From an uncultured Eubacterium sp. (GTDB lineage: Bacteria > Bacillota > Clostridia > Lachnospirales > Lachnospiraceae), in NCBI GenBank assembly GCA_947088865.1, contig CAMUHY010000013.1, positions 1-64,000 of the forward strand: a stretch of 64,000 bases of DNA, written 5' to 3'. A program made the translations under genes and the position numbers. Position 1 is the stretch's first letter; each line of letters begins with the position of its first letter. This document shows, in pieces, positions 27,859 through 37,195 of the stretch. The notes below the pieces were generated by a model. It saw only the letters and a list, made by a program, of their open reading frames with translations, was not told the DNA's origin and searched no databases.

Positions 27859-28499
27859 AATTTCACCTTTGTCAATTCTCCCAAATCCATCTCACACACC
27901 GTATCGCAAAGCATCTCAATATCTTCTGCACTGTGATTTGCCATAATAATTGTTTTGCCCTCATGGACAAGCTTTTTAAATAATTCTCTCATCTCCTCAA
28001 CACCATGCTTATCCAATCCATTCATAGGCTCGTCTAAAAGCAATATTTCTGGATTTTCCATAATTGCCTGTGCTAACCCTAATCGTTGTCGCATTCCCAA
28101 AGAATATTTCCCAACATGCTTTTTTGAATTTGGGTCAAGTCCTACCAATTCTATTGAATCCTTTATTGCCTGCTTATCAATTTTTTTATTAATACTGGCA
28201 AGAAACTTCAGATTATTATAACCACTGTAATTATATAAAAATCCGGGTGTCTCTATTATCGCTCCAAGATTATCAGGCACATCAACATCTTTTCCTATAA
28301 CTTTCCCATTTACTGTAATAGTTCCGCTTGTAACAGGCACAAAGCCGCATATACATTTCATCAGCATTGTTTTGCCAGAACCATTGCGCCCTATCAGTCC
28401 ATGTATCTTCCCTTTTTCAAAAGATACGCTAACATCTTTTAAAACTGTTGCATTGCCAAAACTTTTCGTCACCTGATTGACTTCAATAACATTTTCCAT
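27855..28499 (-). CDS. ABC-2 exporter ATP-binding protein
   Basis: 214 residues. Walker A GRNGSGKTML near residue 38, signature YSLGMRQRLGLAQAIM, Walker B ILLLDEPMNGLD, switch histidine in MANHSAEDI. Start ATG 28499 (MENVIEVNQVTKSF) after GAGGATTTAT. This type of ATPase works with separate ABC-2 membrane subunits; the two membrane proteins directly upstream are the evident partners. The leader before this gene is nearly the same as that before hprK (see findings). Confidence 0.9.
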   Translation of the reverse strand: MENVIEVNQVTKSFGNATVLKDVSVSFEKGKIHGLIGRNGSGKTMLMKCICGFVPVTSGTITVNGKVIGKDVDVPDNLGAIIETPGFLYNYSGYNNLKFLASINKKIDKQAIKDSIELVGLDPNSKKHVGKYSLGMRQRLGLAQAIMENPEILLLDEPMNGLDKHGVEEMRELFKKLVHEGKTIIMANHSAEDIEMLCDTVCEMDLGELTKVKF

Positions 28500-28588
28500 A
28501 TAAATCCTCATTTCTGTGCTGCTTTTTATCTAAAAATCTCTTAACAACTTTGTGTCAACCAATGCACAGACACAAATCATTGCACTAC
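28500..28588 (-). repeat. Duplicated leader segment, copy A
   Basis: On the minus strand TTTGTGTC pairs with GACACAAA around a 12-base loop, followed by AAAGCAGC and AGAAATGAGGATTT before the start codon. The same order and nearly the same bases occur before hprK at 59503-59593. Confidence 0.7.
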
Positions 28589-29440
28589 TGAAACCTCTAC
28601 ATTCTGCTTTTTTCCAACAACAACTGCTATAATACTTAATATGACAATGGATACGATATAAAATCCAAGCACAAAATCAATTGTTGGATATTGTGTTACG
28701 CCGCCTATATCAATATTGTTAAGTGAATTCCAACTCATTGGTGAAAACCATGTCACAGCTTTATTTCCATCAAAAGCAGCCACATCGGCAACCGCTGTAA
28801 AAATCACCAATCCAGCAGCCGTAATTGCGCCTGCAATCTTTGTCTTTGTTACCACATTGACAACATATATCACAAGACCAATAAAAACAAAACTAAGCCA
28901 TGTAACCAGCATGGAAAAAAACATTGCCTGCATAGGTGTAAAACAAGTAATTATTTGTCTACTTATATTCACCGTTGTATAAATCACTCCCGCTTTTGAT
29001 GCCACAGAGGTTGTCCCCATTGCACCTAATACCTTTCCCCACTCCGTCGTAAATTCAAGATTTCCTATATTGACAACAATGGTTGATACGATTAAAAAAA
29101 GTTCATATAAAAACGAACCTACCATAATATATAGAATCTGTCCAACGCTCCATACTGACCTTTTGGTACGAAGCATAACGTAAGGCTGATTTGTATCAAT
29201 AAAAGGCGCATCACAAAATATAAATATTAATAATGACATAAATATAATTTTCATATATCGATATGTAAAAAGAAAAGGATAAATCCATATACTGATTGGA
29301 CTATCCATAACATCAGCAACTTGTCTTACCCCTTTTGTATAGGTATATACAAACAATAACGCAGCAAAAAACAACATCCATATTCGGCTGTTTGACGTCC
29401 ATTTTCTTATATTTTGAATACATATTCTAAACGATTTCAT
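28577..29440 (-). CDS. ABC-2 type membrane subunit
   Basis: 287 residues with about six membrane segments and no soluble domain, the pattern of an ABC-2 permease. No closer family was recognised. It overlaps the upstream permease gene by 14 bases (stop TAG inside MKSF), so the two are translationally coupled and probably form a heterodimer served by the ATPase at 27855-28499. Confidence 0.8.
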   Translation of the reverse strand: MKSFRICIQNIRKWTSNSRIWMLFFAALLFVYTYTKGVRQVADVMDSPISIWIYPFLFTYRYMKIIFMSLLIFIFCDAPFIDTNQPYVMLRTKRSVWSVGQILYIMVGSFLYELFLIVSTIVVNIGNLEFTTEWGKVLGAMGTTSVASKAGVIYTTVNISRQIITCFTPMQAMFFSMLVTWLSFVFIGLVIYVVNVVTKTKIAGAITAAGLVIFTAVADVAAFDGNKAVTWFSPMSWNSLNNIDIGGVTQYPTIDFVLGFYIVSIVILSIIAVVVGKKQNVEVSVVQ

Positions 29441-30218
29441 TTTTTATCCTCCCTCCTGCTATCTTGCAAAATATGCTTGCTATGATTACTGCATAAAATA
29501 GTATCACACACAGAGAAAAGATAAGATTTCCTGCTGAACCTGCTTCTAGTACTTTTCTTCCCCCCTCTATCATACCTATATTAAAATTTTTAGGAAGAAT
29601 ATCCATTACATTTTCAAAACATATATACATAACAACTGGAGATAAAACCGCCACAAAACGGTTTGGAAGAATGGCTGAAATCATAAGCCCCATAAGGCTT
29701 TGAAGCGCTATCACTACCGAGTACATCATAATACGCACCATAATAAAAAGTGCTGGTGATAGCTGTAAAATATCATAATATGGTTGTTCTGAAGATACAT
29801 TCGATTCGATTCCTGGATTAAGCCATAACAGTTCTGCAAATTCATATACCATCATACCTATAAACGTAATTAAAAAAGAAGTAAGATATGTTACTAAAAC
29901 CTTTGCATGAAGATATGTATTTTTTCCGCTTCTTGACACCGCTGGAAATGTATAATGCCCCAGCCAGTCATCACAAAAACAACATATTGTTGGAAATGCT
30001 GCCACAATTGCCATTAGATAGCTGATATTATTAATACCTGTTATCTGTTCTATTGCCCAAAAAGCGCCACGCATACTAGAATCCCATTTTATACAAAAAC
30101 AAATTAATGTTATACTCGCCATACATACATATATTCGCCAGTTTGTACATATTCTTAACACTTCCTGACGCAATGCACCTTTTAAACTTTTTATGTATTT
30201 GATGAATCGTTGACTCAT
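29427..30218 (-). CDS. ABC-2 type membrane subunit
   Basis: 263 residues, six hydrophobic segments, with the charged loop CFCDDWLGHYTFPAVSRSGK also seen in ABC-2 permeases of peptide or lipid exporters. Its ATG overlaps the lipoprotein stop in ATGA, with GGAGG upstream, so lipoprotein and exporter are made together. The substrate is unknown. Confidence 0.8.
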   Translation of the reverse strand: MSQRFIKYIKSLKGALRQEVLRICTNWRIYVCMASITLICFCIKWDSSMRGAFWAIEQITGINNISYLMAIVAAFPTICCFCDDWLGHYTFPAVSRSGKNTYLHAKVLVTYLTSFLITFIGMMVYEFAELLWLNPGIESNVSSEQPYYDILQLSPALFIMVRIMMYSVVIALQSLMGLMISAILPNRFVAVLSPVVMYICFENVMDILPKNFNIGMIEGGRKVLEAGSAGNLIFSLCVILFYAVIIASIFCKIAGGRIKNEIV

Positions 30219-31411
30219 TTAAGACCTCCTGCATACGTCTTTCCAGTTTGAGCATCCACATATACCACCTTTATTGAATTGTTGATATATTCTTTTCCCT
30301 CTTTTACTTTTGTGCTGGTATTAATAATCCTAAATATCCAACATGGTCTTAAACAGTCGAAACGCTTATCATTGTCATAAACAACCGCATACCTCAACTC
30401 AATACTGTCAACTTTATTATTTTGCCCAATACCTTCTGCATAATGATAGTCTGCTGCCAATGCTTCCAACGCTTTTGACATATCACATATTTGTATATCC
30501 GTTTTATACTGCTCTATTGGTTCATAGGCGTTTAGCCTTACACTTATCAAACCTTGTTTACCAATAACAATTGTTAAAGAACTCTGTTTCGTTCCTCTAT
30601 CATCACCATTTCGACCGACACTGACGCATGGCGCGCCTTCAAAATCAATTAAAAACTGCATATAATACACTTCATTTTCTTCTGTCCATGGTATTTCTTC
30701 TTCTACATATGGTTCCTCTTTATCCCTATCAACCTCTACTTTTCCTTTTATCATTACATTTGAACTTTCCTGCCGAACCTTTTCAGCATTAACTTTATCT
30801 AATGCAACAATTGTCTGACTCGTTTCACTTATCTTTATATTCATTAACTGACATAATGTCTCAACCTCTTTCAGTGCCTCTTCCTTACTATAACTTTCAA
30901 GCTCATCTAACGGATACAATTCCCTATAATCAGGTCTTACAAGACCACTTGTTCCTCCCAGAATATAAAGTTCAAATTTTCTGTCTTGTTTTTCCTGTGT
31001 AGTAAATGACACGCTTCCATCACTTCTGATGCCTATATGTGAATTATTATCAAAATCAATCCCATACACCATTGCCCCATTATGATCTTGCCTTGCTTCA
31101 TAATCTGTTATATTACTGCCATTTGACAAATAATCGGCTATTTTCTTTACTTCTTCTTCTGTAAATTCTCTTCCTTTTACAGTATAGGCATTCCATGTAA
31201 CACCATTTGGCACAGATATTTTTGCATCAACTGCCATTGAATCATTCAGTACTCCCGTAGCATTTTTTGTTTCAGAATCAACTTGCACCTCTGCTTTTCC
31301 TTCTATATTATCAATTCTTCCTTCTGGATAAAGACTGCAAGATGACAATATTGCCATACTAATACAAAAAATAACCATACTAAATTTTTTGATTTTTTTA
31401 TACAATTTCAT
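30215..31411 (-). CDS. Lipoprotein encoded with ABC-2 exporter
   Basis: 398 residues with a lipobox ILSSC at residues 20-24 after a hydrophobic leader, so it should be anchored to the outer face of the membrane. The rest is soluble. VPNGVTWNAYTVKGREFTEEEV and the general layout resemble lipoproteins of Lachnospiraceae grouped as DUF6034, but I could not confirm this. Start ATG 31411 is eight bases after AAGG. It lies between the secreted-protein gene and the two permeases and is coupled to the latter. Confidence 0.72.
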   Translation of the reverse strand: MKLYKKIKKFSMVIFCISMAILSSCSLYPEGRIDNIEGKAEVQVDSETKNATGVLNDSMAVDAKISVPNGVTWNAYTVKGREFTEEEVKKIADYLSNGSNITDYEARQDHNGAMVYGIDFDNNSHIGIRSDGSVSFTTQEKQDRKFELYILGGTSGLVRPDYRELYPLDELESYSKEEALKEVETLCQLMNIKISETSQTIVALDKVNAEKVRQESSNVMIKGKVEVDRDKEEPYVEEEIPWTEENEVYYMQFLIDFEGAPCVSVGRNGDDRGTKQSSLTIVIGKQGLISVRLNAYEPIEQYKTDIQICDMSKALEALAADYHYAEGIGQNNKVDSIELRYAVVYDNDKRFDCLRPCWIFRIINTSTKVKEGKEYINNSIKVVYVDAQTGKTYAGGLK

Positions 31412-31486
31412 CACATTCACCTTATTTCACTTATAATCTTTATTATTCCATAGATTAATAAAAGAGTATCTATTAAGAAAGAAGCC

Positions 31487-31575
31487 ATTACAAAATGAAT
31501 TTTTCATACAACACATAAACATTGATAAAACGATATTTTATCATATCTTGTACAAAAATTTCTTCATTTTGCAAC
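31487..31575 (-). terminator. Long imperfect hairpin between secreted-protein and lipoprotein genes
   Basis: TACAAAATGAA (31489-31499) pairs with TTCATTTTGCA, enclosing an inner stem TGATAAAA/TTTTATCA. On the minus strand it is followed by TTCTTTCTT. It may partly terminate after the secreted-protein gene, lowering expression of the exporter genes. Confidence 0.5.
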
Positions 31576-31614
31576 AGCTCCTTCTATTTTATTATAAACC
31601 TTTTATTTTATGAA

Positions 31615-32022
31615 TTATGACTCCCATTCACCCTCTATCCAAACACTTAAATTTTTTGTAACTCCTCTTAAACGATAATTATTAAACATTTGTGGCTTTT
31701 CTGGTTGATTATATTTAAGAGACGCCCATCCATTTGATCTAACTATTCGCACATCTCCTGTATAATTATAATTATAAAAATAAGGACCATTTACACTCAT
31801 ATAAAATAAATCTGTGCTTACTATATTACTATCATCAATAACTACATAAGCACAATCCCTATCATTATCCTTTTCTACTACATCTGTATGCTCTTCATTA
31901 CCATACTCCATATCAACCTCAAAATGATATGAAGTAAAATCTGCAACTGCAGGTGTTACCATCAGCATTGCAGCCACCATAGTCAACCCTAATGTTTTAA
32001 AAATTTTCTTCTTGTTTACCAT
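31615..32022 (-). CDS. Small secreted protein of unknown function
   Basis: 135 residues. The N-terminus is a clear signal peptide (KKKIFKTLGL, then a hydrophobic run ending TPAVADF, with AVA-D as the likely cleavage site). The mature part of about 107 residues is acidic and aromatic (YFYNYNYTGDVRIVRSNGW) and ends SVWIEGEWES. It has no cysteines apart from one (DRDCAY). The size, export and exporter context recall lactococcin-972-like or DUF2712 secreted proteins, but the terminal motif of those families is absent. It has its own near-consensus promoter and AAGGGAGG site. Confidence 0.75.
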   Translation of the reverse strand: MVNKKKIFKTLGLTMVAAMLMVTPAVADFTSYHFEVDMEYGNEEHTDVVEKDNDRDCAYVVIDDSNIVSTDLFYMSVNGPYFYNYNYTGDVRIVRSNGWASLKYNQPEKPQMFNNYRLRGVTKNLSVWIEGEWES

Positions 32023-32073
32023 ATTACTTTATCCTCCCTTATAATAATTTATTTAGAAATTAATTCCATTTAG

Positions 32074-32102
32074 ATTATAGCACTTTTATTAATATATGTA
32101 AA
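32074..32102 (-). promoter_or_regulatory. Promoter of the secreted-protein gene
   Basis: TTTACA (32097-32102), 17 bases, TATAAT (32074-32079). Predicted start about 45 bases before the ATG at 32022. Confidence 0.78.
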
Positions 32103-32280
32103 CTTAATTATTAATTTTGTATATATTATATATATTTTTTGCTACTTTATTATTGGTTTTATACTAAAATTTTATTTATCATATATTAATAAATTCAAAC
32201 TTATAAATATACATCTTATAATATATACGAAATTTATTTTACTTTGTTCTATAAATTTTAAATTTTTTTAATGAATAGTT

Positions 32281-32400
32281 AAAGCGAATATTCGCAATCC
32301 GCTATGTTGCTTGCTCAAACCATCTAGCTGCTATTACAGCACAAGTCCCCACTTATGCCTCTATGGCATTGAAGTGGGAACTTCCTTGATAAAGTTAAAT
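32281..32400 (+). repeat. Dispersed hairpin repeat, copy R1 (short form)
   Basis: Starts GCGAATATTCGC (a perfect palindrome) then AATCCGCT, continues GCTTGCTCAAACCATCTAGC, and ends in a hairpin AAGTCCCCACTT / AAGTGGGAACTT. It lies between the secreted-protein promoter and the methyltransferase gene. Bases 32103-32280 before it are AT-rich with no gene seen. Confidence 0.8.
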
Positions 32401-32550
32401 GCCATATTTAAAAATAACAAATCAAATCAACATATATCATCATTATTTCCCCTAAAAATCCCTTTGACAATCCCCTTATCTTGCATTTACAATCATACTA
32501 TCTTTAAAAACACTATTATAATTGTGAATTTTTCACAGAAATGAGGAATT

Positions 32551-33453
32551 ATGTTTATTGCACAAAATTGGATTGATTATGAAGTGATAGATACATCGAA
32601 CGGAGAAAAACTAGAACGCTGGGGTGATTTTTTTCTAGTGCGTCCAGACCCGCAAGTAATATGGAATACCCCAAAAAAAGATAAGCGTTGGAATCATATT
32701 AACGGACATTACCACAGAAGTGCCAAAGGCGGCGGAGAGTGGGAATTTTTTAATTTGCCAAAACAGTGGCATATTCAATATCAAAGTCCTTCCTTAGCAC
32801 AACCTCTTACTTTTCATTTAAAACCTTTTAGTTTTAAACATACAGGACTGTTTCCTGAACAGGCGGCAAACTGGGATTGGTTTTGTAAACTTATATCAGA
32901 ATCTATAAAAAATGGAAAAAATGTCAAGGTTCTTAATCTCTTTGCATATACAGGCGGCGCTACACTGGCATGTGCGGCAGCAGGCGCTCATGTTACACAT
33001 GTTGATGCTTCAAAGGGTATGGTAAACTGGGCAAAAGAAAATGCTGCTTCCTCTAATCTTTCAGATAAACCTATCCGTTGGATTGTTGATGATTGCGTTA
33101 AATTTGTAGAGAGAGAAATTCGTCGCGGTAATCACTATGACGCTATTATTATGGACCCACCTTCCTATGGCAGAGGTCCTAAAGGTGAAATATGGAAAAT
33201 TGAAGATGCTATTTATGAGCTGATTCAAAAATGTGCAACACTTTTATGTGAAGAACCGCTCTTTTTTTTAATCAACTCCTATACAACTGGATTGCAGCCT
33301 GCTGTGTTAAGTTATATGCTAAATACTGCATTAAAATCATTTAAAGGACACGTCGATTCTCAGGAAGTGTGTCTGCCTGTTTCTTCTAATGGTCTGCTTC
33401 TTCCCTGCGGAGCTTCTGCAAGATTTTATACAATGCCTTCATCGAGCAAATAA
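32551..33453 (+). CDS. Class I SAM-dependent RNA methyltransferase-like protein
   Basis: 300 residues. The SAM motif VLNLFAYTGGATLACAAAGA lies near residue 128, then THVDASKGMVNWAKENA, and the DPPSYGRGPKGE motif near 206 matches the RlmI/RlmK-type 23S rRNA cytosine methyltransferase core. The usual N-terminal PUA domain is replaced by about 115 residues without a recognised fold, so the substrate is uncertain. TGAGG precedes the ATG. It is the only plus-strand gene between the two exporter loci. Confidence 0.85.
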   Translation: MFIAQNWIDYEVIDTSNGEKLERWGDFFLVRPDPQVIWNTPKKDKRWNHINGHYHRSAKGGGEWEFFNLPKQWHIQYQSPSLAQPLTFHLKPFSFKHTGLFPEQAANWDWFCKLISESIKNGKNVKVLNLFAYTGGATLACAAAGAHVTHVDASKGMVNWAKENAASSNLSDKPIRWIVDDCVKFVEREIRRGNHYDAIIMDPPSYGRGPKGEIWKIEDAIYELIQKCATLLCEEPLFFLINSYTTGLQPAVLSYMLNTALKSFKGHVDSQEVCLPVSSNGLLLPCGASARFYTMPSSSK

Positions 33454-33504
33454 TACAAGAGGTTTTACTAACTGCTCAATTGCATTGTCTCTTCATAATA
33501 TTAA

Positions 33505-33555
33505 CAGAGAAGTCCCTGCTTTTTAAACAAGAGGCTTCTCTGATAATGTTAAAAT
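33505..33555 (+). terminator. Probable terminator after the methyltransferase gene
   Basis: AGAGAAGTCCCTGC and GAGGCTTCTCT pair imperfectly about 55 bases after the stop at 33453. The sequence resembles the 3' hairpin of the dispersed repeat in a worn form (GAAGTCCC, then GATAATGTTAAA). Confidence 0.4.
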
Positions 33556-33579
33556 TAAATACATACACTACTTTTCTTA

Positions 33580-34722
33580 TCAATCTTTTTTATGTTTCAT
33601 TAAATCCGTTTCAATCTTTATTTTTTTTCTTTTATCTTTACGAATTAATGCTCTTATCCCTCTATGCAGCCAACAAAATGGCAAAGCGATTGGAAATTTA
33701 TATAAAATCACATAACTTCTTTTCATAGTCTTCATATTAGGAAAAATTCTTCTTATTGCATAGATAAATGTATTGTTTGATTTTTCTAATTTATTTTGCA
33801 CAACAGCTTTATGACTGCGCTCTAATGTCCCATATGTGCCACTTGTAATAATATATGTTGTAATTTGTTCAATTTCGTCATCTATTATACCATCTTGAAA
33901 CCATGCCTCTACTACCTTTTCAAATGTAATGGCAAGTTTTTTGATTTTCATTTTATCCAACTCATCATATATATATTTCCAGTTTAATATATCTTTGTAC
34001 TGTTTTTTATATATATAAATATCCATAAACGAACGAATACCTGTACCGCCTAATTTATAATGCTTTACCATATGTGCAATATGATATATATAAAAATCTT
34101 CTTTTGTCATATGGTAAAAATGCTTGTTATTTTTATCTGGTATTAATCGTTCCCATTGTTTTTCATAATACTGCAAAATTTCTTTTTGCAAAATATCTAA
34201 TGGCACAAGATAGTGATGCATTTCAATATTCATAACAGGTTTCTTTTTATATACATCATGTCCTTCTTCATCAATATGGTCTAACACATACCCCATCTCT
34301 TTAAAAACTTTTTTCACTAAATCTGCTTTATTGCTGTCCATAAGAATATCCAAATCCGCCATTGTTCTCATATCCTGACTTGGATATAATTCTTTTATAA
34401 TACAGCCTTTTAACGGACATATATCAATTTGTGCTTTTGTAAGTTTTTCTATAATTACATCTCTTTCATAAAGTTGGTTTATTCCTTTTAAGATTGCTCG
34501 GTCTCTTGATTCTTTCCATTTTTTATACAGTTCTTCATTGGGCTTTTTTTCCAGCTTTTCTATACTGTAAAAGACAAGATTATCAATTGAATGATATTTT
34601 GCCAATCTATATATATCTTCCCATGTGACATTTTCTGGCAATTCTTCTGGACTTGTATTATTAAGCGCACAACCTATTAGATGAATAAGATAACTACTAT
34701 TTGTATGAACAATCTGTTTCAT
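33580..34722 (-). CDS. Nucleotidyltransferase-family protein (NTP_transf_5-like)
   Basis: 380 residues. CPLKGCIIKELYPSQDMRTM followed by ADLDILMD near residues 100-130 is the nucleotidyltransferase active site (DxD in DLDI). Relatives occur in lasso-peptide and other RiPP loci and in polysaccharide loci. Its ATG lies inside the end of the ABC transporter gene, overlapping by 26 bases, so it is the last gene of the cassette. The basic C-terminus (RKDKRKKIKIETDLMKHKKD) is unusual. Confidence 0.82.
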   Translation of the reverse strand: MKQIVHTNSSYLIHLIGCALNNTSPEELPENVTWEDIYRLAKYHSIDNLVFYSIEKLEKKPNEELYKKWKESRDRAILKGINQLYERDVIIEKLTKAQIDICPLKGCIIKELYPSQDMRTMADLDILMDSNKADLVKKVFKEMGYVLDHIDEEGHDVYKKKPVMNIEMHHYLVPLDILQKEILQYYEKQWERLIPDKNNKHFYHMTKEDFYIYHIAHMVKHYKLGGTGIRSFMDIYIYKKQYKDILNWKYIYDELDKMKIKKLAITFEKVVEAWFQDGIIDDEIEQITTYIITSGTYGTLERSHKAVVQNKLEKSNNTFIYAIRRIFPNMKTMKRSYVILYKFPIALPFCWLHRGIRALIRKDKRKKIKIETDLMKHKKD

Positions 34723-36373
34723 ATATTTGACCTTCCTTGACTACTATTTTCTGGCTGCATATACTTAAAGCTGCTTTTCTATGCGTTATTAAAATGCACG
34801 CTCTGCCCAGTTTTTCAATATTGATAAGCAGTTGTTTTTCCGTCCACTCATCAAGCGCACTGGTAGCTTCATCAAGCAGCAATACGGGCGATTTTTTAAG
34901 CACTGCTCTCGCTATGGCAATACGCTGTGCTTGTCCTTCGGATAACCCCAGACCATCTTGACCAATATAAGTATTTAAGCCATCGCCGAAGGTTTTGACA
35001 AATCCATCCGCACACGCTGTTTCAAGCGCTTTCCACATATCTTTTTCACTAGTGTCTGCATTTAGTAGCGTTAAATTTTCACGTATTGTTCCGGAAAATA
35101 AACAATTCCCTTGCGGCACATAAGAAAATAATCCTCTAATGCTTCTAATCTCTACTTGAGCATTTTTATTTTGAAGATATATTCTTCCCTCCTGTGGTTC
35201 AAACAATCCCATTAACAAGTACATCAGCGTACTTTTTCCGCCTCCTGAAAGCCCCATAATTGCTGTTGTTTCACCAAGCTTAACAGAAGCGCAAGCCTGT
35301 GTTAATATAGCTTCTCTGTCATATGTAAATGTTACATTGTCAATAATAATCCTAGAATCCTTGTCACATATATCTTCTGCCGCATACTGCCTTGTCGAAC
35401 CATCTGCCTTTAACTGCTCTAACTCTATCAGTCTTTCAGCGCTAGCCATCATATTATACCATTGAGGCATTATCCCAGACAGATTCGACAATGGAACCTG
35501 AACTTGACTCACTAATTGAAGCATTGCGGTCAACGTTCCATAAGTAAGCGTATGATTATATATTCCAAACGTTCCCCATGCCAATGCAAAGAGATATCCC
35601 ATCTGAAATATTAAATTAAATCCTGCATTTGCAATAATAGAAACTGTCCTTTTCTTCATCTCTGCCTTAAACAACTTATGATGTTGGTGAACAATTTTTT
35701 CTCTAATCACCATATCTGCTTCAAATACTTTTAAAACTTTGATATTCTCAAGGATTTCCTGAAAGAGAGAATGTGTTTTATCTTCCTGCGCCATCACAGC
35801 TTTGCTTAAACCCTTCAATCGTCCTCTAAGTACTTTTACCAACAAAAACAAGACAATTCCACTTCCAAGCAAAATGCCTGCAAATAACCCATCAAGCGCC
35901 AAAAGTACTCCGGAAGCCATAAACAATCTTGTCACAGCATTTGATATATTGGGGATAATTCCCACAATGGCAGTTGCGACAATTTGAACATCGCTAAACA
36001 CTCGATTGACCAATTCTCCGCTGTGAAATTCAGACAGATTGGAATATTCTTTCTGTAAAATACCATTCACTAATTTTTCCCGCAAATTAATTGAAAGTTT
36101 GGATTTGGTATATTCTCTTATTGAATTGCATTCAAGACGAATGATTAATTGTCCAAACACAACAACCCCAAGTCCAACAAGATTTTTAACAAGAGCTGTC
36201 AAATTACCAGAAACAGCCCCATCAATAACATTTTTACACAACAAAGCAAATATAATTCCAAGCGCAGAAAAAAGGATATTACTGCCAATCAGACAGCATA
36301 TCCTAATTCTTTGACCTTTTGTATTATGGTATATCCAATGAAGTGTACTGTTATCTTTTTGTTTTCTTTTCAC
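34697..36373 (-). CDS. ABC transporter, fused membrane and ATPase domains
   Basis: 558 residues: six membrane segments over about 1-300, then an ATPase domain with Walker A GLSGGGKST near 370, signature LSEGQAQRIAIARAV and Walker B PVLLLDEATSALDEWT. No N-terminal C39 peptidase domain, so it does not cleave a leader itself. Start GTG 36373 is seven bases after GGGGAGG. It overlaps the S26 gene before it and the nucleotidyltransferase gene after it. A peptide export role is inferred from context. Confidence 0.85.
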   Translation of the reverse strand: MKRKQKDNSTLHWIYHNTKGQRIRICCLIGSNILFSALGIIFALLCKNVIDGAVSGNLTALVKNLVGLGVVVFGQLIIRLECNSIREYTKSKLSINLREKLVNGILQKEYSNLSEFHSGELVNRVFSDVQIVATAIVGIIPNISNAVTRLFMASGVLLALDGLFAGILLGSGIVLFLLVKVLRGRLKGLSKAVMAQEDKTHSLFQEILENIKVLKVFEADMVIREKIVHQHHKLFKAEMKKRTVSIIANAGFNLIFQMGYLFALAWGTFGIYNHTLTYGTLTAMLQLVSQVQVPLSNLSGIMPQWYNMMASAERLIELEQLKADGSTRQYAAEDICDKDSRIIIDNVTFTYDREAILTQACASVKLGETTAIMGLSGGGKSTLMYLLMGLFEPQEGRIYLQNKNAQVEIRSIRGLFSYVPQGNCLFSGTIRENLTLLNADTSEKDMWKALETACADGFVKTFGDGLNTYIGQDGLGLSEGQAQRIAIARAVLKKSPVLLLDEATSALDEWTEKQLLINIEKLGRACILITHRKAALSICSQKIVVKEGQIYETDCSYK

Positions 36374-36800
36374 CAAAAATCCTCCCCAAGAAATGTATAC
36401 CTCTTCGTATTATAAATGGACGCCATAAAAATTCATATATCTTATGAACGTTTTGCGGGACTTCTCTATCACCACGATATATCCTGCTTACAACAGCGAT
36501 AATCATATCTTGTGTAATGCCTTCTTCCCTGTAAGTCTGATTATCCCCACATAACACATAATATTCTTTTTTAACTCCTACAATCCGATGCAAGACATAC
36601 TGACCACTTTTTCGCTGATAAAAAATAATTTGTCCTCTGCAAAGCGGAAATGTTGGTTTTACCAATACTACGGAATCCTTACCTTGCCTTAATATTGGCA
36701 ACATACTAACGCCCTTTGGATACATTCTAAATTCTCCGCCAGATTTTATCACTTCTTTTATCAAGTTGTCATACTCTTTTAGTTTAAATTCTTTATTCAA
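36351..36800 (-). CDS. S24/S26-family peptidase without membrane anchor
   Basis: 149 residues. PKGVSMLPILRQGKDSVVLV carries the nucleophile serine at about residue 30; YVLHRIVGV places a histidine where ER-type signal peptidases (SipW-like) have one, and LCGDNQTYREEGI gives the later aspartate. There is no hydrophobic N-terminal anchor, unlike normal signal peptidases, which suggests a cytoplasmic or peripheral protease. Start TTG at 36800 with AGGAGG nine bases upstream, overlapping the PqqD-like gene. It may process a peptide handled by this cassette. Confidence 0.78.
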   Translation of the reverse strand: MNKEFKLKEYDNLIKEVIKSGGEFRMYPKGVSMLPILRQGKDSVVLVKPTFPLCRGQIIFYQRKSGQYVLHRIVGVKKEYYVLCGDNQTYREEGITQDMIIAVVSRIYRGDREVPQNVHKIYEFLWRPFIIRRGIHFLGRIFGEKKTKR

Positions 36801-37056
36801 GAATTTCAGCCTCCTCTAGCTTTTGTATAAAATGGTCTACATCTTCTGAAGCTTTTTCTTCATCAATTTCATAATTTTCTAACAATGCACGGACAATATC
36901 TTGTTTGCTGCTGCCTTGTTCAAGCATGTCCCATATAAATTTAGCGCTTTGATTAAGTCGAATAATTCCATTAAAATTTTTGCTCTGTTCTCCTACTGCC
37001 GCCACTACATAATCATTATTTATCTGCCTTACAATAAACCCTTTTTTAATCTTCAT
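36793..37056 (-). CDS. PqqD-like peptide-recognition protein (RRE)
   Basis: 87 residues, MKIKKGFIVRQINNDYVVAA, then GIIRLNQSAKFIWDMLEQGS and a C-terminal helix ending EEAEILE. This is the PqqD fold, the RiPP recognition element that binds leader peptides. Start ATG 37056 after GAGG; an in-frame ATG at 37077 lacks a site. Its presence is the main reason to suspect that the cassette works on a ribosomal peptide. Confidence 0.85.
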   Translation of the reverse strand: MKIKKGFIVRQINNDYVVAAVGEQSKNFNGIIRLNQSAKFIWDMLEQGSSKQDIVRALLENYEIDEEKASEDVDHFIQKLEEAEILE

Positions 37057-37195
37057 CTTTGCCTCATTTCTGCACATTGTACACTTATATTTTTTTACAT
37101 CTATAAAATTTATATACGACTAATTTTTAATCTACCAACCATTTATCTGTACTATTTTCTACTTAACATCTATTTAACAATTACAAACGTTTTTA

